Below, one piece after another: positions 15,642 to 23,390 of a DNA stretch of 64,000 nt (positions are counted from its first letter, which is position 1; every line of letters starts with the position of its first letter). This DNA is from Nocardia niwae NBRC 108934 = DSM 45340 (GTDB taxonomy: Bacteria; Actinomycetota; Actinomycetes; Mycobacteriales; Mycobacteriaceae), in NCBI RefSeq assembly GCF_001613465.1, contig NZ_BDCK01000027.1, forward strand, positions 62,001 through 126,000, written 5' to 3'. The notes under the pieces were generated by a model. It was given only the letters and a program-made list of their open reading frames with translations. It searched no databases and was not told the DNA's origin. Both the position numbers and the translations under genes were made by a program.

Positions 15642-16523
15642 ATGGGATGCGCAGTGCTGGGTAGAGGTCGCGGACGCACGACGATGCGCGAGGCGAAGGT
15701 TCTGATCACCGGTGCGGCGAGCGGCATCGGCCGGGCCACCGCGCTGGCGGCCGCCGCGAACGGCGCCGAACTGGTGCTCACCGACATCAACGCCGAGGGC
15801 CTGGACGCCACGGTGACCGACATCCGCGCCGCGGGCGGCCGCGTCACCCTGGCGGAAGCGCTGGACATCACCGACTACGACGTCGTGCGCGCCTTCGCCG
15901 ACCGCGTGCACGCCGAACTGGGCAGCCTGGACGTCGTCATGAACATCGCAGGCACCTCGGTCTGGGGGACCGTGGAGAACCTGGAGCACAAGCATTGGCG
16001 GCGCATGGTCGAGGTCAACCTGATGGGGCCGATCCACGTCATCGAGACCTTCGTGCCGCCCATGGTGCGCGCGGGCAGGGGCGGCGCGCTGGTGAACGTG
16101 TCGTCGGCGGCGGGCCTGCTCGCGCTACCCTGGCACGCGGCCTACAGCGCGGCCAAATACGGCATTCGCGGCGTGTCGGAGGTGCTGCGGTTCGACTTGG
16201 CGCAACACGGCATCACCGTGCATCTGGTGGCGCCGGGCGCGGTGAACACGCCCCTGGTGCAGAGCGTCGAGCTGGCCGGGGTGAACAAAGAGGACCCGAA
16301 GATCAAGCGGCTCACCGCGGCCTTCGCCGAGCACGCGGTGCCGCCGGAGCGAGTGGCCACGGCGATCCTGCGCGGCATCGAACGCAACCCGTTCCTGGTC
16401 TACAGCTCCTTCGACATCCGCTTCGGCTACTGGTGGGCGCGCAAATTCGCCCTTCCCTACGAGATCGTGATGCGGCGCACCAGCGCGCGATTCAGCAGGC
16501 TGCTGGCTTCGACGGGCAATTGA
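15642..16523 (+). CDS. Short-chain dehydrogenase/reductase
   Basis: A classical SDR of 293 residues. It has TGAASGIG for NAD(P) binding near residue 25, NIAG in the fourth strand, and the catalytic Ser-Tyr-Lys as VSSAAG then YSAAKYG. The Asp in LTDIN after the second strand favours NAD(H). A C-terminal extension of about 40 residues, aromatic and basic (FGYWWARKFALP), resembles membrane-associated mycobacterial SDRs that act on long-chain substrates. The start could also be the ATG at 15684, directly before the fold; neither has a strong ribosome site. It converges on soxR with a 32-base overlap of the coding ends. Confidence 0.85.
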   Translation: MGCAVLGRGRGRTTMREAKVLITGAASGIGRATALAAAANGAELVLTDINAEGLDATVTDIRAAGGRVTLAEALDITDYDVVRAFADRVHAELGSLDVVMNIAGTSVWGTVENLEHKHWRRMVEVNLMGPIHVIETFVPPMVRAGRGGALVNVSSAAGLLALPWHAAYSAAKYGIRGVSEVLRFDLAQHGITVHLVAPGAVNTPLVQSVELAGVNKEDPKIKRLTAAFAEHAVPPERVATAILRGIERNPFLVYSSFDIRFGYWWARKFALPYEIVMRRTSARFSRLLASTGN

Positions 16524-16980
16524 GCTGCACGTCGAGCACGCGGGCGCCGGGACCGTCGGCGCCGAGCCGGTCGTGCTCGTTCACCAGGCGGCAGGTGCCG
16601 AGGGACAGGCAGCCGCAGCCGATGCAGCCGGTGAGGCTGTCGCGCAACCGGATCAGCTGGGTGATCCGGTCGTCCAGGTCGGCGCGCCAGGTGGTGGACA
16701 AGGTCTCCCAGTCGCGCCGGGTGGGGGTGCGGCCTTCGGGCAGTTGATCCAGGGCGGCCCGGATCTCGCTCAGCGGTATGCCGACACGCTGGGAGATGCG
16801 GATGAACGCTACGCGGCGCAAGGTCTCGCGGGCATATCTGCGCTGGTTCCCGCTGGTGCGTCTGCTCGTGATGAGCCCTTCGCGTTCGTAGAAGTGCAAC
16901 GCGGATACCGCGACTCCACTACGCTCGGAGAGCTGCCCCGGGGTCAGCTCCTTCGCCCGCCAATCGGCTGCTGTCGACAT
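16492..16980 (-). CDS. soxR: SoxR, redox-sensing MerR-family regulator
   Basis: A 162-residue MerR-family protein. The N-terminal winged helix (SGVAVSALHFYEREGLI) is followed by a dimerisation helix and the [2Fe-2S] cluster motif CIGCGCLSLGTC, the exact CxxCxCxxxxxC spacing of SoxR. In actinobacteria SoxR usually answers redox-active metabolites such as phenazines and actinorhodin-like quinones rather than superoxide itself. I chose the ATG at 16980 because GGGAGGAG precedes it; an upstream ATG at 16995 lies before that ribosome site. A SoxR-box-like dyad lies just upstream, so autoregulation is likely. Targets may include the neighbouring SDR or genes elsewhere. Its 3' end overlaps the SDR gene. 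Confidence 0.93.
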   Translation of the reverse strand: MSTAADWRAKELTPGQLSERSGVAVSALHFYEREGLITSRRTSGNQRRYARETLRRVAFIRISQRVGIPLSEIRAALDQLPEGRTPTRRDWETLSTTWRADLDDRITQLIRLRDSLTGCIGCGCLSLGTCRLVNEHDRLGADGPGARVLDVQLNCPSKPAAC

Positions 16981-16998
16981 GCACGCTCCTCCCAATCA

Positions 16999-17016
16999 CC
17001 TCAACAATACTTTAGG
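16999..17016. promoter_or_regulatory. Candidate SoxR box
   Basis: CCTCAACAATACTTTAGG is an 18-base dyad (12 of 18 positions symmetric) resembling the known SoxR site CCTCAAGTTAACTTGAGG. It lies 19 bases before the soxR ATG on the minus strand and could also influence arcA on the plus strand. Confidence 0.55.
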
Positions 17017-17115
17017 TTAGGGTGTGCCGGGACCGGATTCGGTGATCGCGCGCCGATCGGCATCCGAAGCCGGGATTTCCGTGCTCTCCGGGCCGCGGCG
17101 CACTACGGTTCGATC

Positions 17116-18372
17116 ATGGGAGCAGATGCTGTGTCCGCGCGGGAGGGTGCGCGTTTGGCCGTGACGTCCGAGGTCGGCGCGCTGCGTACGGTGCTGCTGC
17201 ACCGGCCGGGCAACGAGCTGCGCAGGCTGACCCCGCGCAACAACGATCAGCTGCTGTTCGACGGCATCCCGTGGGTGGAGCGCGCACAGCAGGAGCACGA
17301 CGCGTTCGCCGAGGTGCTGCGCAGCCGTGGTACCGAGGTGCTGCTGCTGTCGGACCTGCTCGCGGAGACCATCGCGGTCAGCGGCGCCGCCCGCATCCAG
17401 GGCATCTCCGCCGCGGTGGACGCGCGCAGGCTCGGCCACGCGCTGGCCGACGAACTGGCGGGCTTCCTGCGCGGCGTGCCGGCCAGGGAACTGGCCGAGA
17501 TCCTCATGGCCGGGATGACCTTCGACGAACTGCCATTCGGGCCCGACACCACCTCGCTGGTCCGCCGCATGCACCACGGCGGCGACTTCGTCATCGATCC
17601 GCTGCCGAATCTGCTGTTCACCAGGGACTCCTCGTTCTGGGTCGGTCCGCGCGTCGCGATCACCTCCCTCGCGCTGCCCGCCCGCGGCAGGGAGACCTCG
17701 CTGACCGACCTCATCTACGCCTTCCATCCCCGATTCCTCGGAGTGCGCCGCGCCTACGAATCGCATACCGCTCCCATCGAAGGGGGTGACGTCCTGCTGT
17801 TGTCGGAGGGCGTGGTCGCGGTGGGCGTCGGCGAGCGCACCTCGCCCGCGGGCGCGGAAGCATTGGCGCGCAGCCTGTTCGACGACGATCTCGCACACAC
17901 CGTGCTCGTGGTCCCGATCGCGCAGACCCGCGCGACCATGCACCTGGACACGGTGTGCACCATGGTCGACGCGGATGCTGTCGTGATGTATCCCGCTGTG
18001 CGCGAATCGCTGTGCGCCTTCACGATCCGCAAGGAGGACGACTACGGCGGACGGCTGGGCAGCGGCCGGGTCGGCATCAGCGGCCCCGACCCGTTCCTGC
18101 CCGCGGCCGCCGAGGCGATGGGCATCGGCAAGCTGCGGGTGATCGACACGGGACTGGACGGGGTCACCGCCGAACGCGAGCAGTGGGACGACGGCAACAA
18201 CACCCTCGCCCTCGCTCCCGGCGTGGTGGTCGCCTACGAGCGCAACGAGATGACCAACGCCAGATTGGAGGACGCGGGCATCGAGGTGCTGCGCATTCCC
18301 GGCTCCGAGCTGGGTTCCGGCCGTGGCGGACCGCGTTGCCTGTCCTGCCCGCTGTCCCGAGACGATTTGTGA
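17116..18372 (+). CDS. arcA: Arginine deiminase
   Basis: A 418-residue arginine deiminase, hydrolysing arginine to citrulline and ammonia in the cytoplasm. Family motifs in order: LHRPGNELRRLTP near residue 30, FTRDSSFW near 170, the HLDTVCTMVD His-Asp motif near 276, and the catalytic Cys in GGPRCLSCPL at the C-terminus. The neighbours match M. tuberculosis Rv1001 (arcA) next to Rv1002c and Rv1003. No carbamate kinase or ornithine carbamoyltransferase is present, so this is not a full energy-yielding pathway; nitrogen supply or acid tolerance is more likely. The start is an ATG at 17116. A GntR gene follows directly and may regulate it. Confidence 0.92.
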   Translation: MGADAVSAREGARLAVTSEVGALRTVLLHRPGNELRRLTPRNNDQLLFDGIPWVERAQQEHDAFAEVLRSRGTEVLLLSDLLAETIAVSGAARIQGISAAVDARRLGHALADELAGFLRGVPARELAEILMAGMTFDELPFGPDTTSLVRRMHHGGDFVIDPLPNLLFTRDSSFWVGPRVAITSLALPARGRETSLTDLIYAFHPRFLGVRRAYESHTAPIEGGDVLLLSEGVVAVGVGERTSPAGAEALARSLFDDDLAHTVLVVPIAQTRATMHLDTVCTMVDADAVVMYPAVRESLCAFTIRKEDDYGGRLGSGRVGISGPDPFLPAAAEAMGIGKLRVIDTGLDGVTAEREQWDDGNNTLALAPGVVVAYERNEMTNARLEDAGIEVLRIPGSELGSGRGGPRCLSCPLSRDDL

Positions 18373-18380
18373 GCGCGGGC

Positions 18381-18740
18381 ATGTTCACCATCACCGTCTC
18401 CCACGATTCCGCTGTGCCGCCCTATGAGCAGCTGCGCCTCGGCATCATCGCCCAGGTGCGCTCCGGCGAGCTCACGGCCGGAACCAAGATCCCGACCGTC
18501 CGCGCTCTGGCCGCGCAACTGGGTTTGGCCCCCAACACGGTGGCACGCGCCTACCGCGAACTGGAGGCCGACGGCGTGGTCGAAACCCGCGGCAGACAAG
18601 GCTCGTTCATCGCCTCGTCCGGCGACCCGACTCGCGACGTGGCAGGCCGCGCGGCCACCGCCTACGTCGCGACGGTACGCAGGCTGGGCCTGGACGACGC
18701 GGCCGCCCTGCGTTATGTACAGGCGGCACTGGAAGGTTGA
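18381..18740 (+). CDS. GntR-family regulator (YtrA-type, short)
   Basis: A 119-residue regulator consisting of a GntR winged helix (residues about 10-75, with GTKIPTVRALAAQLGLAPNTV) and a short helical tail of about 40 residues. The lack of a large effector domain places it in the YtrA group, which often controls ABC transporters or adjacent enzymes. A GTG at 18369 overlaps the arcA stop (GTGA) and would add four residues; the ATG at 18381 matches the usual family start. Coupling to arcA suggests they are co-transcribed. It converges on pmt with two bases between the stop codons. Confidence 0.85.
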   Translation: MFTITVSHDSAVPPYEQLRLGIIAQVRSGELTAGTKIPTVRALAAQLGLAPNTVARAYRELEADGVVETRGRQGSFIASSGDPTRDVAGRAATAYVATVRRLGLDDAAALRYVQAALEG

Positions 18741-18742
18741 GC

Positions 18743-20368
18743 CTATCTCCAGCTGGGCAGCCAGAGATGGTCGTGCCAGTTGCCCGGCGTGATCGGCAGG
18801 GCGGTGAGAATCGGCCACAGCCAGATGAAGTTGGCGATCACCAGGCCGAGGTACAGACAGACCGCGAGCAGTCCGAGGCTGCGTCGTTCGTTCGGCGGGG
18901 TGGGCAGGTAGGTGCCGGCGGGGCTGCGCGGAATGGTGCTCGGGCGCGCCGGGCCCAGCAGGTCGCCCAGCGCCAGCGCCACGCCCATCGCCAGGAACGG
19001 GGCCATCGGCACGGCGTAGAAGTAGTACATCTGCCGATCGAGCGTGGCGAACCAGGGCAGCAGCGCGGCGCCGTAGCCGACCAGCACCACGCCGTAGCGC
19101 CAGTCGCGACGGACCACCGCGCGCCACAGCATCCAGGCCAGGACCGGAAACGCGATCCACCAGATGGCGGGTGTCCCGATCAGCATCACGGCCTTCACGC
19201 ACTGGGTCTGGCCGCAACCGGTGACGCCGCTGTCGGCGTAGTAGTACAGCATCGGCCGCAGGCCCATGGGCCAGGTCCACGGCTTGGACTCCCAGGGATG
19301 ATGGTTGCCCGCCGAATTGGTCAGTTCCGTGTGGAATTCCAGCGACCTGGCGTTGAAGTACCACAGCGAACGCAGCGCACCCGGCGCCACATGCGACCAG
19401 AATCCGCCGGTACCGATCGGGTCGGTGGGCGCCGACGGATTGCCCGGCATGTACCGGTAGACGCCCGTCTCGCTCGCGAACCAGGCCCAATAGCTGGCCA
19501 GATAGACGCCGAGGGGCACCAGCACCAGCGCGTAGAGCGCGGGCCCGACATCGCGCAGCGCGACACCGAGCCACGGGCGACGCACCCCGTACATCCGCCG
19601 CGCCGCGAGGTCGAAGTAGACGCTCATCAAGCCGAACGCGGCGATGAAATAGATGCCGGACCATTTGGTTCCGCAGGCGAGGCCGAGCAGCACGCCCGCG
19701 CCGAAGCGCCACCAGCGCACGCCGAGGCGCGGTCCCCAGTCCGTCACGCCGATCCGGCCCTGCGCGTCCGCGCGCGCGAACCTGGCGCGGGTCTCGTCGC
19801 GGTCGACGATCAGGCAGCCGAAGGCGGCGGTCACGAACAGCGCCATGAAGATGTCCAGCATGCCGATGCGTGAGGAGACGAAGGTGAGTCCGTCGGCGAT
19901 CAGCAGGATGCCCGCGATCGCGCCGATCAGGGTGGAGCGCGCCAGCCGGCGCACGATCCGGATCACCAGCAGCACCAGCACTGTTCCGGCGAGTGCGGCG
20001 GTGAAGCGCCAGCCCCAGCCGTTGTAGCCGAACATCGCCTCGCCGATCGCGATGAACTGCTTGCCCACCGGGGGGTGCACGATCAGTCCGTAGCCGGGAT
20101 TGTCCTCCACCCAGCCGCCGGTGAGCATCTGCCAGGCCTGCGGGGCGTAGTGCTTCTCGTCGAACACGGGGGTGCCCGCATCGGTCGGGTAGTTGAGCAT
20201 CGTGAAGCGCGTCACCGCGGCGATCGCGGTGAGGAATGCCGTCACCAGCCAGCCGCGCAGGCGGTCGGTCGGCCCGCAGTCGGATGGCGGCCGCAGCGGT
20301 CCCGGGCTCGACCAAGAGGGCACGGTTCCGAACCGTGCGGTCGCGCGCTGGTCGGTCACCTGGGTCAC
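18743..20368 (-). CDS. pmt: Protein O-mannosyltransferase (PMT, GT39)
   Basis: A 541-residue polytopic membrane enzyme that transfers mannose from polyprenyl-phosphate-mannose to Ser/Thr of secreted proteins on the outer face of the plasma membrane. The first external loop carries the catalytic Asp-Glu pair in VFDEKHYAPQ near residue 69. About ten hydrophobic segments follow, with a large loop (about 320-390) containing PWESKPWTWPMGLRPM, typical of PMT enzymes. It corresponds to Rv1002c, which glycosylates Sec-exported proteins. It is divergent from rsmI, as in mycobacteria. The GTG start at 20368 lies downstream of GGAGAGG inside an inverted repeat shared with rsmI. Confidence 0.93.
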   Translation of the reverse strand: MTQVTDQRATARFGTVPSWSSPGPLRPPSDCGPTDRLRGWLVTAFLTAIAAVTRFTMLNYPTDAGTPVFDEKHYAPQAWQMLTGGWVEDNPGYGLIVHPPVGKQFIAIGEAMFGYNGWGWRFTAALAGTVLVLLVIRIVRRLARSTLIGAIAGILLIADGLTFVSSRIGMLDIFMALFVTAAFGCLIVDRDETRARFARADAQGRIGVTDWGPRLGVRWWRFGAGVLLGLACGTKWSGIYFIAAFGLMSVYFDLAARRMYGVRRPWLGVALRDVGPALYALVLVPLGVYLASYWAWFASETGVYRYMPGNPSAPTDPIGTGGFWSHVAPGALRSLWYFNARSLEFHTELTNSAGNHHPWESKPWTWPMGLRPMLYYYADSGVTGCGQTQCVKAVMLIGTPAIWWIAFPVLAWMLWRAVVRRDWRYGVVLVGYGAALLPWFATLDRQMYYFYAVPMAPFLAMGVALALGDLLGPARPSTIPRSPAGTYLPTPPNERRSLGLLAVCLYLGLVIANFIWLWPILTALPITPGNWHDHLWLPSWR

Positions 20369-20380
20369 GCCCCGATCGTA

Positions 20381-20722
20381 TGCTGTGCCGCCTCTCCGGG
20401 TATTCAGGCCATACGCGTTGGGTGGTTGAACGAGTTGCGTTCAGGTCCTGCGCCGGGTTCCGCTCGCGATCCGGGCGTACCGGGGGGCAGGTACGTGCGA
20501 GATCAGCTGTGGCGTCGGTGTAGTTGCCGGGACGAACCCGGCCAGGACCGGACACCCGCCCGTGGTCGTCGCCGACAGCGGAATACGCTACGAACCGATC
20601 TCGTAAGTACTCGGGTAACTCATCGCCCGTACGCCCGGACCGCGAGCAGCGCTCAACGCAGGGCCTGACGAAGATTTTTCGACAACCGACCGGTATGGCC
20701 GGAATACCCGGAGAGGCGGGAC
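20381..20722. repeat. Long imperfect inverted repeat between pmt and rsmI
   Basis: The plus strand from about 20381 to 20510 and the minus strand from about 20722 down to 20595 are clearly related. Shared blocks are CCGCCTCTCCGGGTATTC, GGCCATAC, TCAGG.CCTGCG, GCTCGCG.TCCGGGCGTAC and CGAGATC.G, in the same order on both arms. Each gene therefore has the same leader (GTATGGCC.GAATACCCGG then GGAGAGG) before its start. The central 80-90 bases are not obviously symmetric. The 361-base gap holds no gene. Both promoters and ribosome sites appear to lie within the duplicated arms. Confidence 0.75.
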
Positions 20723-20729
20723 AGCGACA

Positions 20730-21569
20730 GTGACGACGGGCAGGCTGGTGCTCGCGGCGACACCGATGGGCGACATCGGGGATGCCTCGCAGCGCCTGCG
20801 CGAGGGACTGGCGACCGCCGACGTGGTGGCCGCCGAGGACACCCGCCGCACCAGGGCGCTGGCCAAGGCGCTCGGCGTGGAGATCTCCGGCCGGGTGGTC
20901 AGTTTCTACGATCACGTCGAGACCGCCAGGATCCCGATGCTGCTCGACGAGATCGCCGACGGCCGCACGGTGCTGCTGGTGACCGATGCGGGCATGCCGT
21001 CGGTGAGCGATCCCGGCTATCGCATGGTGGTGGCGTGCGTCGAGCGGGACCTGCCGGTGACCTGCCTGCCCGGCCCGTCGGCGGTGACCACGGCGCTGGC
21101 GCTGTCGGCCGTGCCGGTGGAACGGTTCTGCTTCGACGGATTCGCGCCGCGTAAATCCGGCCAGCGCCGGGAATGGTTACGCACTTTGGCTTCGGAAGCG
21201 CGTGCCTGTGTCTTCTTCGAGGCGCCGCATCGGCTCGCCGACTGTCTCGCCGACGCGGTCGAGATCCTCGGCCCGGACCGTCGCGCCGCTGTCTGCCGGG
21301 AGTTGACCAAGACCTACGAGGAAGTCGTCCGCGGCACCCTGGCCGAAGTCGCCGAGTGGGCGGTCGAGGGGGCGCGCGGCGAGATCACCGTGGTACTCGC
21401 GGGCGCCCAGCCCGCCTCCGCCGACCCCGCGGACCTGGTGGGCGCCGTCGAATCGCTGACCGCCACCGGCCTGCGTCTCAAGGACGCCTGCGCCGAGGTC
21501 GCCGCCGCCAACGCCGTCTCCCGCCGCGAGCTCTACGACGCGGTTCTCACCGCGCGCCGTGGCTCCTAG
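20730..21569 (+). CDS. rsmI: 16S rRNA 2'-O-methyltransferase RsmI
   Basis: A 279-residue SAM-dependent methyltransferase of the tetrapyrrole-methylase fold, which 2'-O-methylates C1402 in the ribosomal decoding centre. Family motifs: LVLAATPMGDIGDAS at the start (usually TPIGNLxD), AAEDTRRTRAL near residue 35, VLLVTDAGMPSVSDPG near 85 and CLPGPSAVTTAL near 115. It corresponds to Rv1003. The start is a GTG at 20730, with GGAGAGG thirteen bases upstream, a long spacing; the leader is shared with pmt through the inverted repeat. Full length for the family. Confidence 0.93.
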   Translation: MTTGRLVLAATPMGDIGDASQRLREGLATADVVAAEDTRRTRALAKALGVEISGRVVSFYDHVETARIPMLLDEIADGRTVLLVTDAGMPSVSDPGYRMVVACVERDLPVTCLPGPSAVTTALALSAVPVERFCFDGFAPRKSGQRREWLRTLASEARACVFFEAPHRLADCLADAVEILGPDRRAAVCRELTKTYEEVVRGTLAEVAEWAVEGARGEITVVLAGAQPASADPADLVGAVESLTATGLRLKDACAEVAAANAVSRRELYDAVLTARRGS

Positions 21570-21638
21570 CCCCGGGCGCGCGGCTTCACTCCGCGCGGGT
21601 GGTCGACCCGGGGTGCGCCGCCGGGCATGATCATCGGT

Positions 21639-22391
21639 ATGACTTCTCTGGAGAGCAAGGCCACGACGTTTCTCGGGTTGCACGTGCCGGGGGATCCGGG
21701 GGTGTTTCCGACGGTGTGGGATGCATGGTCCGCGAAAGTTGCTGTGGCGGCTGGCTTTTCGGCACTGACGGTCGGTAGCCACCCGCTGGCCGACTCGATC
21801 GGGCGGGCGGATGGCGAGGGGATGACGTTCGACGAGTCGCTGACCAAGGTCCGGCAGATCACGGCGGCGGTGGACGTTCCGGTGTCGGTGGACATCGAAT
21901 CGGGCTACGGGCAGGATCCGGCGCGGCTGGTCGAGGGCCTGCTCGAGGCAGGGGCGATCGGACTGAACATCGAGGACACCGTGCACAGCGAAGGCAAGCG
22001 CCTGCGGACGGCGCAGGAACACGCCGACCTCGTGCACGGCCTGCGCAAGGCCGCCGACGCGGCGGGCGTGCATCTGGTGATCAACGCGCGCACCGACCTT
22101 CTCCTGCGCCAGGACGGCGACGAGGCCGACCGGCTGGACCGCGCCATCGAGCGACTGAAGCTGGCCGCCGAAGCGGGCGCGGACGTGCTGTTCCCGGTTG
22201 GCCGCCACGCCGACGCCGACATGCGCCGCCTGACCGGTGAACTGCCGCTGCCGATCAGCGCGACCGTTCTCCCCGATCAGGCCGACAAGGCCGCGCTCGC
22301 CGACCAGGGCGTCGCGCGGATCACCTTCGGTCCGTTCCTGCAGGGCGCGCTGACCAAGCAGATCAACACGCTGCTCGACCGCTGGAAGTGA
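21639..22391 (+). CDS. Isocitrate lyase / PEP mutase family protein
   Basis: A 250-residue TIM-barrel enzyme of the isocitrate-lyase/PEP-mutase superfamily. Mg-binding and substrate elements seen: PTVWDAWSAKVAVAAGF at the start, SVDIESGYG near residue 88 and GLNIEDTV near 110. The KKCGH-type catalytic loop of true isocitrate lyases is missing, so it is one of the small lyases acting on 2-methylisocitrate-, oxaloacetate- or phosphonate-like compounds; the substrate is open. The ATG at 21639 fits the usual family N-terminus; an ATG at 21627 is possible. It follows rsmI by 69 bases on the same strand and converges on a TetR gene. Confidence 0.82.
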   Translation: MTSLESKATTFLGLHVPGDPGVFPTVWDAWSAKVAVAAGFSALTVGSHPLADSIGRADGEGMTFDESLTKVRQITAAVDVPVSVDIESGYGQDPARLVEGLLEAGAIGLNIEDTVHSEGKRLRTAQEHADLVHGLRKAADAAGVHLVINARTDLLLRQDGDEADRLDRAIERLKLAAEAGADVLFPVGRHADADMRRLTGELPLPISATVLPDQADKAALADQGVARITFGPFLQGALTKQINTLLDRWK

Positions 22392-22496
22392 GACCGGCGG
22401 CGAAAGCCGTTTGCCGATGCGCGTTATCGGCCGCCGCGCTGTGGCCGAGCCCGGCGGGTGACTCGGGGCGGCCGCAGCGCACCCGCGAACGCGTCG

Positions 22497-23165
22497 TCAG
22501 GAGGGGACGGGTAGTCCCAGGGCGCTCATGACGAACTGGACGAACAGCGGCGCCATCTCCGGCACGCGCGCGGGTCCGTCGGAGACGATGACCCGCCGCG
22601 TGCGCTCTCCGATCGCGTCCGGGATCAGGGCGATCAGTCCATCGGAGAGCTCGGGCAGCGTCGGGTCCGCCGCGCGAGCCTGGTCGTAGAACACTCGGTA
22701 CAGCTGGGCGAAACGGTCCACGGCCAGGTCGCGGTAGCCGACGGCCTCCTGGTTCACCTTGAACGACTCCACGAGGACCAGCCGGGCGAAATCCGGTTCG
22801 GTGGCGACGGTCCGGCAGAAGGTGACCACGATGGACTCGATCTTCGCGTAGGCGTCGGCGTCCGGCGGCAATTGGGCGAGTTCGTCCGCGATGCGGGTCG
22901 CCATGATGTCGACGCCGGTGTGCACCGCTTCGGCGAAGCACTCCTCTTTGTTCGCGAAATGGTCGTAGAACGTGGTGCGCGAGACCCTGGCCCTGGCGAC
23001 GATGTCGGTGAGCGTGGTGGCCGGATAGCCCTTGTTGTCCACGGACTCCACCATCGCCTCGACCAGCCTGCCGCGTTGCGAGGTGAGCACGGCTTCGCGT
23101 GCCGCCCGATGCCGCTCGGCGAAACCGGACCGCTGAACGGAAGCCGTCGCATGCTGCTGGCCCAT
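22497..23165 (-). CDS. TetR-family regulator
   Basis: A 222-residue TetR protein with helix-turn-helix around residues 35-80 (ARVSRTTFYDHFANKEECF). The arrangement and the C-terminal domain resemble the TetR protein at 3987, suggesting related ancestry. I chose the ATG at 23165 because AGAGAGGG precedes it; an open frame continues to 23279 without a ribosome site. It lies downstream of metG on the same strand but beyond a terminator-like hairpin, so it probably has its own promoter in the 190-base gap. The target is unknown; the convergent lyase is the nearest enzyme. Confidence 0.87.
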   Translation of the reverse strand: MGQQHATASVQRSGFAERHRAAREAVLTSQRGRLVEAMVESVDNKGYPATTLTDIVARARVSRTTFYDHFANKEECFAEAVHTGVDIMATRIADELAQLPPDADAYAKIESIVVTFCRTVATEPDFARLVLVESFKVNQEAVGYRDLAVDRFAQLYRVFYDQARAADPTLPELSDGLIALIPDAIGERTRRVIVSDGPARVPEMAPLFVQFVMSALGLPVPS

Positions 23166-23357
23166 GGGTGCCCTCTCTGTGCCGGAACCGATTCCGAACG
23201 GAACGTTGTCGTACCGATCGCACACGGTCCGGGGGCGTCGCCAGGCCGCGAACCGGTGTTTCATTATCCGACAACGCATTCCACACCGGGTAGGCAGGTG
23301 GATCCACCCGTGGGCAGACCACTGCGGAATGCGGGTAAAGGGTTGTGCGCCTTGCCA

Positions 23358-23385
23358 TTCCGGCCCGCCAGGAGGTGGGCCGGAA
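23358..23385 (-). terminator. metG terminator hairpin
   Basis: TTCCGGCCC pairs perfectly with GGGCCGGAA around a ten-base loop, six bases beyond the metG stop. There is no T-run, as is common in actinobacteria. Confidence 0.6.
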
Positions 23386-23390
23386 CCGGG

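Noticed and set aside
20369..20729. Inverted repeat considered as IS ends or a miniature transposon
   Set aside because: The arms extend to the start regions of both genes and contain their ribosome sites. There is no transposase and no flanking target duplication that I can see.
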